NCBI RefSeq assembly: GCF_051148895.1
Contig: NZ_CP154625.1
Coordinates: 310,001-374,000, forward strand
Direction: 5' to 3'
DNA: 64,000 nucleotides
Source: Terrisporobacter vanillatitrophus
GTDB lineage: Bacteria > Bacillota > Clostridia > Peptostreptococcales > Peptostreptococcaceae
Shown here one piece after another: positions 49,663-58,979 of the stretch (its first letter is position 1; every line of letters begins with the position of its first letter). The notes below the pieces were generated by a model. It worked only from the letters and a program-made list of their open reading frames with translations. It was not told the DNA's origin and ran no database searches. The translations under genes and the position numbers were made by a program.

Positions 49663-50487
49663 ATGAGAAAAATTAAAGATAATTTTTTAAGCTTACTATT
49701 ATATTTATCATCATTTGTGACAGTGGGATTATTAGTACTAATAGTAGGATTTATATTTGTTAACGGAATTAAAGGAATTAACTTAAGTTATATATTTAAT
49801 GATTATTCAGCATCAGGAGATGGCGGGATTTTACCAATGATAATAAGTACTGTGTATATGGTAGTAATCGCCATAGCTATAGCAACTCCAATAGGTATTT
49901 TATCAGCAATATATCTTAATGAATATGCTAAAAAAGGTAAGATAGTAGAAATCATAAGATTTGCTGCAGAATGTTTAGCAGGGATACCATCCATAATTTA
50001 TGGTTTATTTGGGGGAATATTCTTTGTTGTAACATTAAAAATGCAATACTCAATAATTGCAGGGGCTTTAACAGTATCCATAATAATACTTCCTGTAATC
50101 ATAAGAACAACAGAAGAAGCTTTAAAAACAGTGCCAAATGAATTTAGAGAAGGATCATTGGCAATGGGAGCTACAAAGTTTCAAACTTTATATAAAGTTA
50201 TAATACCAAGTGCACTTCCAGGAATATTATCAGGAGTTATATTATCAATAGGGCGTGTAATCGGTGAATCAGCAGCTATATTATTAACAGCAGGAACAGT
50301 TGCTAGTATGCCAACAAGTATATTTGACAGTGCTAGAACATTAACTGTTCATTCATATCTTTTAACAAAAGAAATGGGTGATATAAGTGGAGCAGCTAGT
50401 GTAGGCGTAGTATTAATTATAATAGTATTAATTCTAAATACAAGTACGAAACTAATTGCTAAAAAGTTAAGTAAAGGTAATATATAG
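49663..50487 (+). CDS. pstA: phosphate ABC transporter permease PstA
   Basis: Second permease subunit, 274 residues, six membrane segments. The EAA loop EGSLAMGATKFQTLYKVIIP near 165-184 closely parallels that of PstC, reflecting their shared origin. Start ATG 49663 is 1 base after the pstC stop, with AAGGGAG inside pstC, so translation is coupled. Confidence 0.95.
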   Translation: MRKIKDNFLSLLLYLSSFVTVGLLVLIVGFIFVNGIKGINLSYIFNDYSASGDGGILPMIISTVYMVVIAIAIATPIGILSAIYLNEYAKKGKIVEIIRFAAECLAGIPSIIYGLFGGIFFVVTLKMQYSIIAGALTVSIIILPVIIRTTEEALKTVPNEFREGSLAMGATKFQTLYKVIIPSALPGILSGVILSIGRVIGESAAILLTAGTVASMPTSIFDSARTLTVHSYLLTKEMGDISGAASVGVVLIIIVLILNTSTKLIAKKLSKGNI

Positions 50488-50515
50488 TGGGCATGATATA
50501 AAAGGAGATATTGAG

Positions 50516-51280
50516 ATGAGTATGAATAATTCAAATAAATTAAGTGTTAAAGATTTAGATTTGTTTTACGGAGAAAAACAAGCTTTAAAGAAAATAAATA
50601 TGGATATAAAACCAAATAAGGTTACTGCTTTAATAGGACCATCAGGATGTGGGAAATCAACTTTTTTAAGAACATTAAATAGAATGAATGACTTAATAGA
50701 AGATGTTAAAATAAAAGGCATAGTAACAGTTGATGGCGATGATATTTACAAAAATAATGATGTAATAAAGCTAAGAACCAAAATAGGTATGGTATTCCAA
50801 AAACCAAACTTATTCCCAATGAGTATATATGATAACGTAGCTTATGGACCTAGAGTACATGGAATAAAAGATAAAAAAACTTTAGATAAAATAGTAGAGG
50901 AAAGTTTAAAAGGAGCAGCTATTTGGGAAGAAGTAAAAGATAGATTAAAATCTCCAGCCCTTGGTTTATCTGGAGGACAGCAACAAAGAGTATGTATAGC
51001 AAGAACTATAGCAATGAAACCAGATGTAATCTTAATGGATGAACCAACTTCAGCTCTTGACCCTATATCTACAGCAAAAGTTGAAGAGTTAATCTTTGAA
51101 TTAAAGAAAGATTATACTATTGTAATAGTTACTCATAATATGCAACAAGCGGCTCGTATATCAGATGAAACAGGATTCTTTTTAAATGGTGAGCTAATAG
51201 AGTATAATAATACTAAAGACATATTCACTATACCATCTGATAAGAGAACAGAGGATTATATTACAGGAAGATTTGGTTAA
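50516..51280 (+). CDS. pstB: phosphate ABC transporter ATPase PstB
   Basis: ATP-binding subunit of 254 residues. Walker A GPSGCGKST near 41-49, the family marker KPNLFPMSIYDNV, signature LSGGQQQR near 152-159, Walker B VILMDEPTSALDP near 173-185 and the H-loop TH are intact. AAAGGAG precedes ATG 50516 in the pst operon. Confidence 0.97.
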   Translation: MSMNNSNKLSVKDLDLFYGEKQALKKINMDIKPNKVTALIGPSGCGKSTFLRTLNRMNDLIEDVKIKGIVTVDGDDIYKNNDVIKLRTKIGMVFQKPNLFPMSIYDNVAYGPRVHGIKDKKTLDKIVEESLKGAAIWEEVKDRLKSPALGLSGGQQQRVCIARTIAMKPDVILMDEPTSALDPISTAKVEELIFELKKDYTIVIVTHNMQQAARISDETGFFLNGELIEYNNTKDIFTIPSDKRTEDYITGRFG

Positions 51281-51310
51281 GATTAATTATTTAAGAAAGA
51301 GGGGCGAATA

Positions 51311-51967
51311 ATGGTTATTACTAATTTAGATGTAAGTATTCAATCTCTTAAAGAATATACTTTAAGAATGATTGAAAAGTGCCAGGATTCTGTTGATTTA
51401 TCAGTAGAATATATGATAAAGAAAGACATGAAAAGCACAAAAAAAATAATTAGAGAAGATGATGATATTGATATATTAAGGGAATATATAAGAGATAGAA
51501 GTATAGAACTTATGGCCTTAAAGCAACCTTTAGCTAGGGACCTAAGATATATTTATGCTATTTGTGATATATCTACAGAATTAGAAAGAATAGGTGACTA
51601 TGCAGCTAATATATGTAGAGAAAGTTTAGAAATAGGTGAAGAACCATTTATAAAAGAGTTAATAGACATACCTATAATGAAAGAAATATGTTGTGAAATG
51701 CTTAAAGATTTATGGGTTGCATTAAAAGATGATAATGCAAATTTAGCTTATGAAATAGGTCAAAAAGATAATGAGATAGATGTGCTGTATGAAAGAGTAA
51801 GACAAGATTGCTTACAAATTATGCATAATGATCCAGGCAAAAATATTAATCAAGGAATGAGATTAGTATTTATAGGTAGATATCTTGAAAGAATTGGTGA
51901 TCATATAACTAATATATGTGAAAAAATTATCTATGCTAAAAATGGCGAGATGATAGAAATTGGATAG
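51311..51967 (+). CDS. phoU: phosphate transport regulator PhoU
   Basis: Cytosolic helical protein of 218 residues with two three-helix PhoU repeats, each carrying a metal-binding E-x-x-R-x-x-D motif (ELERIGDYAANIC near 96-108 and YLERIGDHITNIC near 196-208). It signals from the Pst transporter to the PhoR-PhoP system. AGAGGGG precedes ATG. Last gene of the operon, followed by a terminator. Confidence 0.95.
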   Translation: MVITNLDVSIQSLKEYTLRMIEKCQDSVDLSVEYMIKKDMKSTKKIIREDDDIDILREYIRDRSIELMALKQPLARDLRYIYAICDISTELERIGDYAANICRESLEIGEEPFIKELIDIPIMKEICCEMLKDLWVALKDDNANLAYEIGQKDNEIDVLYERVRQDCLQIMHNDPGKNINQGMRLVFIGRYLERIGDHITNICEKIIYAKNGEMIEIG

Positions 51968-51971
51968 ATTT

Positions 51972-52010
51972 AAAAAATAAAACTGTTTAAAAGCAGTTTT
52001 ATTTTTTTTT
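51972..52010 (+). terminator. terminator of pstCAB-phoU
   Basis: 14-bp stem (51972-51985 with 51994-52007), 8-base loop, long T-run. Confidence 0.92.
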
Positions 52011-52057
52011 AGCATATATTTTATAAAGAGATAAATAAAAATATATGAGGTGATTAA

Positions 52058-52396
52058 ATGAGCAACTACTATGAATATTGTAGGAGTTTATCTATAAATT
52101 ATTATCCTAAAATTTATAATGATATTAATATTGAAATAAAAAAAGTACTTAGGGAAACTCCACAAAGTGTGTTATTACCATTTCCAAATAGAGATGATTT
52201 TGATAATTTAGTTAATAAAATTTATTTGGGTTATAAAGAAAAAGTTTACAAAGATATGGATGAAGGTGAAATTTATTATATTCATTTTTCTAATGATGAC
52301 TTAACTAGAATAATAAAAGATTTAATATCAATCCTTCTTATTAATATTTTGTTAGATAATAGAAAATTGTTAAAAAACTATCCATGTTATTACTAG
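52058..52396 (+). CDS. hypothetical protein, 112 residues
   Basis: Product not recognised. A Tyr- and Ile-rich soluble protein with no signal peptide; a hydrophobic helix near 84-100 (IIKDLISILLINILL) may be buried or peripheral. GAGGTGAT lies 4 bases before ATG 52058. It sits between the phoU terminator and a deacetylase gene. Confidence 0.6.
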   Translation: MSNYYEYCRSLSINYYPKIYNDINIEIKKVLRETPQSVLLPFPNRDDFDNLVNKIYLGYKEKVYKDMDEGEIYYIHFSNDDLTRIIKDLISILLINILLDNRKLLKNYPCYY

Positions 52397-52495
52397 AAGA
52401 ATTAATAGGAGTTAATAATTAATATTAGCTTGAATAAAAGTATAAAATTAAGGAAACAATTACTGTATAAAATATAATTAGAGAAGTGACTATTC

Positions 52496-53188
52496 ATGAA
52501 GAGACTAAGGAAAAACATAATAATAAAATCATTTATTTTTCTTATATTAATTACAGTAAGTGTTTTAGTAGTTAATAGCAAAGTAGTTAATGGTGTTGAA
52601 AGTGATAAAATTGCATATATTACCTTTGATGACGGCCCAACCAGATATACTAGACAGATAGTAGATATTTTGGACGAAAACAATGTAAAGGGAACTTTTT
52701 TTATGCTTAACGATAATATGATAGTATTTAAAAATGTTGTCAGAAGGTTAGTAAATGAAGGACATGGAGTAGGCTTTCATGGAGTTAGTCATAAGTTAAG
52801 CAAACTTTATGAAACAGAGGATTCAGCCATAGAAGAATTTAAAACTTGTAATAGAACTTTCTATAATATAACAGGAAAGACATCTAGATTAGTTAGAATT
52901 CCTTTTGGTAGTAAACCCGGTATGATAGAAAGTATTTATAATAAATTTATAGATGAAGGTTTTTTAGTTTGGGATTGGACCATAGATACAGAGGATTGGA
53001 AATCATCAAAAGATCAAATAGTAAGCAATATATTATATTATGCAAGAGATAAAAGTGAAATAGTTATTTTATTACACGAAAACCAAAGAACAGTAAGCTG
53101 TTTAAATGAAGTTTTAATTATATTAAAAGAAAGAGGATATGATATAAGACCTATTACTCATGATGTAAAACCAAAGAATTTTTGGTAG
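52496..53188 (+). CDS. polysaccharide deacetylase (NodB domain)
   Basis: Exported or membrane-anchored hydrolase of 230 residues. A signal or anchor helix (about 10-27) precedes the NodB domain with TFDDGP near 43-48 and the metal ligands HGVSH near 90-94. The Arg-Pro motif reads RIPFGSKPG rather than the usual RPPYG, and the last His motif is LLHEN. It probably acts on peptidoglycan or chitin-like polymers. AGAGAAGTG is a modest ribosome site. Confidence 0.85.
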   Translation: MKRLRKNIIIKSFIFLILITVSVLVVNSKVVNGVESDKIAYITFDDGPTRYTRQIVDILDENNVKGTFFMLNDNMIVFKNVVRRLVNEGHGVGFHGVSHKLSKLYETEDSAIEEFKTCNRTFYNITGKTSRLVRIPFGSKPGMIESIYNKFIDEGFLVWDWTIDTEDWKSSKDQIVSNILYYARDKSEIVILLHENQRTVSCLNEVLIILKERGYDIRPITHDVKPKNFW

Positions 53189-53222
53189 TAGTTTCGACAA
53201 TATAGAATAACATATAATTAAA

Positions 53223-53252
53223 TTGACAATAATCATGAAAATTAGTTATAAT
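53223..53252 (+). promoter_or_regulatory. promoter of the valS leader
   Basis: TTGACA at 53223-53228, 18-bp spacer, TATAAT at 53247-53252, about 30 bases before the T-box structure. Confidence 0.75.
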
Positions 53253-53281
53253 AAATATTAATAATAATTTAATATAAAAAC

Positions 53282-53520
53282 TGTGAAAAAGAGGAGTATG
53301 TAAATACACTACAAGAGAGGGAAATCAGTAGCTGAAAGATTTTCTTAGTAAATGTTTACAGAAGGTAGCTTTGGAGTTTCTAAACTGAACAAGTAGTAAG
53401 CTTAGACGGTGGGAATCGTTAAAATCTATTAAGAGCCATAGTAGATTTATAATCTAGTATGGAATTAAGGTGGTAACGCGAGCTTTTCGTCCTTATTTAT
53501 AGGATGAAGGGCTCTTTTTA
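53282..53520 (+). promoter_or_regulatory. T-box riboswitch, tRNA-Val type
   Basis: Transcribed leader that reads tRNA-Val charging. The AGAGAGG motif (about 53312) opens Stem I; the specifier region AAGTAGTAAG at 53391-53400 gives GUA, a Val codon, in either of two registers. The T-box AAGGTGGTAACGCG at 53467-53480 has UGGU to pair with an ACCA tRNA end. The terminator hairpin spans 53480-53514 and is followed by TTTTT. Uncharged tRNA-Val would promote readthrough into valS. Confidence 0.93.
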
Positions 53521-53561
53521 ATTTGAAAAAAAGATATTAATAATAAAAGGAGGAAACAACA

Positions 53562-56222
53562 ATGGAAATCAAAAACTTATCAAAAACTTATGATCCAAAA
53601 GACTTTGAAAAAAGACTATATGATGAGTGGTTAAACAAAGGTTACTTCAAATCAAGCCCAAATCCTGATAAGAAACCTTACTGTATAGTTTTACCACCAC
53701 CAAATATAACAGGGCAATTACATATGGGGCATGCCCTTGACCATACATTACAAGACGTTCTTATAAGATGGAAACGTATGGATGGTTTTGAAACTTTATG
53801 GCAACCAGGAACTGACCATGCTTCTATAGCAACAGAAGTTAAAGTTGTTGAAAGAATAAAAGCGCAAGAAGGAAAAACTAAGTACGAATTAGGAAGAGAA
53901 GAATTCCTAAAGAGAGCTATGGACTGGAGAAATGAATTTGGTAGAAAAATAGTAGACCAAATGCAACAATTAGGAGACTCTTGTGACTGGGATAGAGAAA
54001 GATTTACAATGGATGAAGGATGTAACGAAGCAGTTACTGATTTCTTCGTAAAACTTTATGAAAAAGGTCAAATATATAGAGGAAACAGAATAATAAACTG
54101 GTGTCCAGATTGTAAAACTACATTATCTGATGCTGAAGTTGAACATGAAGAAAAAGATGGAAACTTCTATCATATAAAATACTTCTTAAAAGATAGTGAC
54201 GATTTCTTAGAAATAGCTACTACTAGACCAGAAACTATGCTTGGAGATACTGGTATAGCTGTAAACCCAGAAGATGAAAGATATGCTCACTTAGTAGGAA
54301 AAACTGCAATACTTCCAATAGTAGGAAGAGAGCTTCCAATAGTAGCAGATGACTATGTTGATAAAGATTTCGGTTCTGGAGCTGTTAAAATGACTCCTGC
54401 TCATGACCCTAACGATTTCGGTGTTGGTCAAAGACATAACTTAGAAGAAATCAACGTTATGAACGAAGATGGAACTATGAATGAACTTGCTGGTAAATAC
54501 AAAGGTATGGACAGATATGAGTGTAGAAAACAATTAATGAAAGATTTAGAAGAAGCAGGATATGTTATAGCTGTTAAAGATCATCCACATGCAGTTGGTA
54601 CTTGTTACAGATGCCATACGGTAATAGAACCAAGACTTTCTGAGCAATGGTTCGTTAAAATGGATGAACTAGCAAAACCTGCTATAGATATATTAAAATC
54701 AAAAGAATTAGAATTTGTACCAGAAAGATATGACAAAACATATTTACAATGGTTAGAAAATATAAGAGACTGGTGTATTTCTAGACAGTTATGGTGGGGC
54801 CACCAAATACCTGCTTACTACTGTCAAGAATGTGGTGAAGTAATAGTAGCTAAAGAAAAACCAGAAGCATGTAAATGTGGATGCTCTGACTTAAAGCAAG
54901 ATGAAGATGTATTAGATACATGGTTCTCGTCTGCTTTATGGCCTTTCTCAACATTAGGATGGCCTCATAACACTGAAGAATTAGAATACTACTACCCAAC
55001 TAACGTACTTGTTACTGGATACGATATAATATTCTTCTGGGTTGTAAGAATGGCATTTGCAGGAATGTTCTGTATGAATGAAAAACCATTTGACCATGTA
55101 TTAATACATGGACTAGTAAGAGACTCTCAAGGTAGAAAAATGAGTAAGTCTTTAGGAAATGGTATAGATCCACTTGAAGTAATAGACCAATATGGAGCTG
55201 ATGCTTTAAGATTCATGTTAGTAACTGGGAACTCTCCAGGAAATGATATGAGATTCTATATGGAAAGAGTTGAAGCATCTAGAAACTTTGCTAATAAATT
55301 ATGGAATGCATCTAGATTCGTATTCATGAATATAGACGAAGAAATAATGAATGGTATGACTAGAGAATCTGTAGAAGCTAATTTAACAATAGCAGACAAA
55401 TGGATAATATCTAGAGCAAACAATGTTGTTAAAGAAGTTATAGACAACATGGACAAGTTTGATTTAGGTATAGCAGCACAAAAAATCTATGATTTCGCAT
55501 GGACAGAGTACTGTGACTGGTATATAGAAATAGTTAAACCAAGATTATACGGAGATGATGTAGAAGCTAAGAAAGCTGCTCTATACACTCTAACTTACGT
55601 TCTTGAAACTATATTAAAATTATTACATCCATATATGCCTTTCATAACAGAAGAAATATACACTTATCTTCCAACTGTAGAAGGAAGCATAGTTATAGCT
55701 AACTGGCCTCACTACAAAGAAGAAGATAATATGGCAAGTGAAGAAGAAATGATGGAACTTGCTATGGATGGTATAAGAAATATAAGAAACGCTAGAGCTG
55801 AAATGGATGTTCCACCATCTAAGAAAGCTAAAGTAATAATAGTTCCAACTGAGGAGAAAAAATCAGCTGTAGAAGCTACGAGAGAGTATTTTGTAACTCT
55901 AGCATCAGCTTCAATGGTAGAAATAGCTGACAACGAAAATAACATCCCAGAAGATGCTGTATCAGTTGTTATAAATGGAGCTAAAATATTTATACCACTT
56001 GATGAATTAGTTGACTTTGAAAAAGAAAAAGAAAGATTAACTAAAGAAAAAACTAAATTAGAAGGCGAAATAAAAAGAGTTAATGGGAAACTTTCTAACC
56101 AAGGTTTCTTAGCTAAAGCACCAGAAAGTTTAGTTAACGAAGAAAAAGCTAAAAAAGAGAAATTCGAAGAAATGATAAAATCAGTTATTGAAAGACTTGA
56201 AAATATAGAATCAAAATTATAA
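53562..56222 (+). CDS. valS: valyl-tRNA synthetase
   Basis: Class I aminoacyl-tRNA synthetase of 886 residues that charges tRNA-Val, with an editing domain for Thr. The HIGH motif appears as HMGH in PPPNITGQLHMGHAL (about 48-62), the editing region as TTRPETMLGDT, the second nucleotide motif as KMSKS in GRKMSKSLGNG (about 525-535). Cys pairs lie at 348-351 and 412-445, and a C-terminal coiled-coil at 815-886. AAAGGAGG precedes ATG. Controlled by the upstream T-box. Confidence 0.98.
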   Translation: MEIKNLSKTYDPKDFEKRLYDEWLNKGYFKSSPNPDKKPYCIVLPPPNITGQLHMGHALDHTLQDVLIRWKRMDGFETLWQPGTDHASIATEVKVVERIKAQEGKTKYELGREEFLKRAMDWRNEFGRKIVDQMQQLGDSCDWDRERFTMDEGCNEAVTDFFVKLYEKGQIYRGNRIINWCPDCKTTLSDAEVEHEEKDGNFYHIKYFLKDSDDFLEIATTRPETMLGDTGIAVNPEDERYAHLVGKTAILPIVGRELPIVADDYVDKDFGSGAVKMTPAHDPNDFGVGQRHNLEEINVMNEDGTMNELAGKYKGMDRYECRKQLMKDLEEAGYVIAVKDHPHAVGTCYRCHTVIEPRLSEQWFVKMDELAKPAIDILKSKELEFVPERYDKTYLQWLENIRDWCISRQLWWGHQIPAYYCQECGEVIVAKEKPEACKCGCSDLKQDEDVLDTWFSSALWPFSTLGWPHNTEELEYYYPTNVLVTGYDIIFFWVVRMAFAGMFCMNEKPFDHVLIHGLVRDSQGRKMSKSLGNGIDPLEVIDQYGADALRFMLVTGNSPGNDMRFYMERVEASRNFANKLWNASRFVFMNIDEEIMNGMTRESVEANLTIADKWIISRANNVVKEVIDNMDKFDLGIAAQKIYDFAWTEYCDWYIEIVKPRLYGDDVEAKKAALYTLTYVLETILKLLHPYMPFITEEIYTYLPTVEGSIVIANWPHYKEEDNMASEEEMMELAMDGIRNIRNARAEMDVPPSKKAKVIIVPTEEKKSAVEATREYFVTLASASMVEIADNENNIPEDAVSVVINGAKIFIPLDELVDFEKEKERLTKEKTKLEGEIKRVNGKLSNQGFLAKAPESLVNEEKAKKEKFEEMIKSVIERLENIESKL

Positions 56223-56225
56223 TCT

Positions 56226-56276
56226 AAAGAAGGCCATATTTATTAAATTTTTATAGACATGGCCTTTTAATTTTTT
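56226..56276 (+). terminator. terminator of valS
   Basis: 8-bp stem AAGGCCAT/ATGGCCTT with a long A/T-rich loop and a T-rich tail ending in TTTTTT. Confidence 0.75.
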
Positions 56277-56392
56277 CTCAAATCATGTGATAAACCTCAA
56301 AATGTATTATAATAAACTATAGATACTTAAATTTTGAAAAAAATAAAGAAGAATTATATATAAATACTTAATTTAGTTGAGGAGGAAGAAAA

Positions 56393-57682
56393 ATGAATTA
56401 CCAAGAGGCACTGGAGTTTATTGAAAAATCGCATAAATTTGGAATGAGATTAGGATTAGAAAATACTTTTAAATTATTAGAATTATTAGGAAATCCACAA
56501 GATAAGCTTAAATTCGTTCATGTGGCAGGAACTAACGGAAAAGGTTCAGTATGTTCTTTTATTTCAAACACATTAAAGGAGCAAGGATACAAAGTAGGTC
56601 TTTACACATCTCCATATTTGGAGACTTTTACAGAAAGAATAAGACTTAATGGAAATAATATTCCAGAAGAAGACGTGGCAAGAATAATTACCATAATGAA
56701 AGAGAAAATAGAACAGATGGCATCTGAAGGACATGCATATCCTACAGAGTTTGAAATAGAAACTGCTATGGCATTTTACTATTACTATGAGCAACAAGTT
56801 GATTATGTAGTGCTTGAAGTTGGTTTGGGAGGAAGATATGATGCTACAAATGTGATCAAATCACCACTTGCTAGTGTAATAGTTTCCCTTAGTTTAGACC
56901 ACATAGGAATTCTTGGTGATACACTAGGAAAAATTGCTTATGAAAAAGCAGGTATAATAAAAGAAGATAGTATTGCAGTTGTTTATAAACAAAAACAAGA
57001 AGCCGAAGAAGTGATAAAAAATGTATGTAAAGAAAAAAATACTAAATACGTAGAAGCTAATTTTGAAAATTTAGTAATTAAAAAGTCTGATATAAATTCA
57101 CAAGTATTTGATTGTACAATATTAGGTGAGAAATTTGAAGATATGGAAATAAGTCTAATAGGAGAGCATCAAGTAAACAATGCAGTATTAGCATTGACAG
57201 TAATAAAAGTATTAAGAGATGAGAGAAAAGTAGAAATAAGTTATGATGCTATAAGAAAAGCATTAATAAATACTAGATGGCCTGGTAGAATCGAAAAAAT
57301 AAAAGATAAGCCAACATTTATAATAGATGGTGCTCATAATGAAGATGGAGCAAAATCTTTATCTAAAGCTCTAGAAAAATACTTTAGTGGAAAGAAAATG
57401 ACTTTATTAATAGGAATGTTAAAAGATAAGGATATTGATAGTGTTCTTGAAATACTTATGGATAAGTTTGATAAAGTTATTACAACTACACCAGACAGTG
57501 ATAGATCCATGAGTTGTGAAGAGTTAAAAGAAAAAATAGAAAAATATGTACCAAGTGTTACTGCTATTTCAAATATAGATGATGCAGTAAAATATGCTTT
57601 AGATAATGCTTCAGAAGATGAAATAATAATATCAGCAGGTTCTTTGTATATGATAGGACATGTTAGAAAAATAGTTAAATAA
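56393..57682 (+). CDS. folC: folylpolyglutamate / dihydrofolate synthase
   Basis: Mur-ligase-type enzyme of 429 residues that adds glutamate to dihydropteroate and folates. The P-loop HVAGTNGKGSVCSFIS is near 43-58, the YTSPYL substrate loop near 73-78, EVGLGGRYDATN near 141-152, and the C-terminal domain begins with the conserved IIDGAHNEDGAKSL near 309-322. GAGGAGG precedes ATG. FolC follows valS in many Firmicutes, as here. Confidence 0.95.
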   Translation: MNYQEALEFIEKSHKFGMRLGLENTFKLLELLGNPQDKLKFVHVAGTNGKGSVCSFISNTLKEQGYKVGLYTSPYLETFTERIRLNGNNIPEEDVARIITIMKEKIEQMASEGHAYPTEFEIETAMAFYYYYEQQVDYVVLEVGLGGRYDATNVIKSPLASVIVSLSLDHIGILGDTLGKIAYEKAGIIKEDSIAVVYKQKQEAEEVIKNVCKEKNTKYVEANFENLVIKKSDINSQVFDCTILGEKFEDMEISLIGEHQVNNAVLALTVIKVLRDERKVEISYDAIRKALINTRWPGRIEKIKDKPTFIIDGAHNEDGAKSLSKALEKYFSGKKMTLLIGMLKDKDIDSVLEILMDKFDKVITTTPDSDRSMSCEELKEKIEKYVPSVTAISNIDDAVKYALDNASEDEIIISAGSLYMIGHVRKIVK

Positions 57683-57686
57683 TATG

Positions 57687-57720
57687 AAAAAGGTGGTTAA
57701 ATTGCTTAACCACCTTTTAT
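57687..57720. terminator. bidirectional terminator between folC and the TSCPD gene
   Basis: 13-bp perfect stem (57687-57699 with 57706-57718) with A-run and T-run on either side, shared by converging genes. Confidence 0.88.
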
Positions 57721-57725
57721 AATGC

Positions 57726-57971
57726 CTATAAAGCCTCAACTATTGCTTTTGATAATTGATCTGGACATGAAGTATCTTTAGAACCACAAGTAGTTCCTTC
57801 TAATTTTGCAGCAACTTCTTTAGCGTTTTGACCAATTATTAATTTGCTTATACCTGATAAGTTTCCGTTACATCCACCTTCAAAATTGGCTTCCCTTATT
57901 ATATTATTTTCATCAACTTCTAAAGTTATTTGACGGCAACAAACACCGTTAGTTTGAAATTCTATTTTCAT
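57726..57971 (-). CDS. TSCPD-domain protein (TIGR03905-like)
   Basis: 81-residue protein with the TSCPD domain also found at the C-terminus of vitamin B12-dependent ribonucleotide reductases. Cysteines in GVCCRQI (about 9-15), GGCNGN (about 32-37), TTCGS and TSCPDQL (about 68-74) could bind a metal or be redox active. AGGAG lies 7 bases before ATG. No function is established for the free-standing form. Confidence 0.88.
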   Translation of the reverse strand: MKIEFQTNGVCCRQITLEVDENNIIREANFEGGCNGNLSGISKLIIGQNAKEVAAKLEGTTCGSKDTSCPDQLSKAIVEAL

Positions 57972-58109
57972 ATATGTACACTCCTTATTTGTAATAGTCC
58001 AATGAATATGATAACAATAGAAATAATATAAAGCAACTATAATAGAATAATTATATATTTTATCTAATATATTATTATAGTATAAAAAACATAGAAGGGA
58101 GGGTAATCT

Positions 58110-58976
58110 ATGAAGGTGTATGTTTCGAACTATCTATCAAAAAGTATTAGCATAATAGACTATGAAACTTTAACTTTAGAGAAAGAAATTAAACTGGATG
58201 ATAATACTTATCCACATCACTTCTGTATAGACAAAGAGAAAAGTAAGATGTATTTGCCTAGTTCTAGTAATGGTATCTTGTATGTTTTAGATATGAAAGA
58301 GGAAAAAATAATAGACTCTTCATCTATTGGAGGAAGCTTAACTCAAATAGCTATGTTTGAGGAAGAGGTGTTTATTGCCAATGAAGACTCCAACAGTATT
58401 TATTTTATGGATAAAAATACATTAGATCCCATAGGTATGATTTGTGTGGATGACATGCCTCATGGTTTTTGCTTTGATTTGCCTAGAAAAAAATTGTATG
58501 TTCCTTGTATGGATTCAATAACGTGTATTGATATTATTAATAAAGTTATAGAAAGAAAAATAGATATAGATTTCAAGGCATGGCATGTACAACTAGATAA
58601 GTATAAGAATGAGATTTACGTATCAACTTTAGACGGGAAAGTAGTAATTATTGATGAAGACACTTTGGCTACGAAAAGAGTTTTTGATGAATTTTTGCTA
58701 CCAGTACAAATATCTTTTAATTATAAGGATAAAAAAGTGTATATAGCCGATTTAGGATACAAAAATATAAAGATACTAGATTATAGTTTAGGAAAGTATG
58801 TTGGGAATATAAACATAGATGGAATACCTCAGGGATTAGAAATCTCCCCAGACGAAGAAAAATTATTCATATCTGATACTCAGAAAAACTCAGTAAGAGT
58901 TTATGACACTTCTACAAATAAACTAATAAAGGAAATAAAAGTAGGAAAAGAGCCTACAACAATTATTTGTATGTAG
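58110..58976 (+). CDS. YncE-like beta-propeller protein
   Basis: 288 residues made of about six to seven repeats of roughly 40 residues, each with a pattern like VYVSNYLSKSISIIDYETL or LFISDTQKNSVRVYDTSTN, as in YVTN/YncE propellers. No signal peptide is seen, so the protein is probably cytosolic. GAAGGGAGG precedes ATG 58110. Ligand unknown. Downstream hairpin GCCTACA/TGTAGGC overlaps the stop codon. Confidence 0.78.
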   Translation: MKVYVSNYLSKSISIIDYETLTLEKEIKLDDNTYPHHFCIDKEKSKMYLPSSSNGILYVLDMKEEKIIDSSSIGGSLTQIAMFEEEVFIANEDSNSIYFMDKNTLDPIGMICVDDMPHGFCFDLPRKKLYVPCMDSITCIDIINKVIERKIDIDFKAWHVQLDKYKNEIYVSTLDGKVVIIDEDTLATKRVFDEFLLPVQISFNYKDKKVYIADLGYKNIKILDYSLGKYVGNINIDGIPQGLEISPDEEKLFISDTQKNSVRVYDTSTNKLIKEIKVGKEPTTIICM

Positions 58977-58978
58977 GC
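58952..58978 (-). terminator. hairpin at the convergence of the propeller and DUF4364 genes
   Basis: 7-bp stem (58952-58958 with 58972-58978). On the minus strand it follows the DUF4364 stop directly and precedes TCTTTTCC, so it may end that transcript. Confidence 0.5.
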
Positions 58979-58979
58979 C

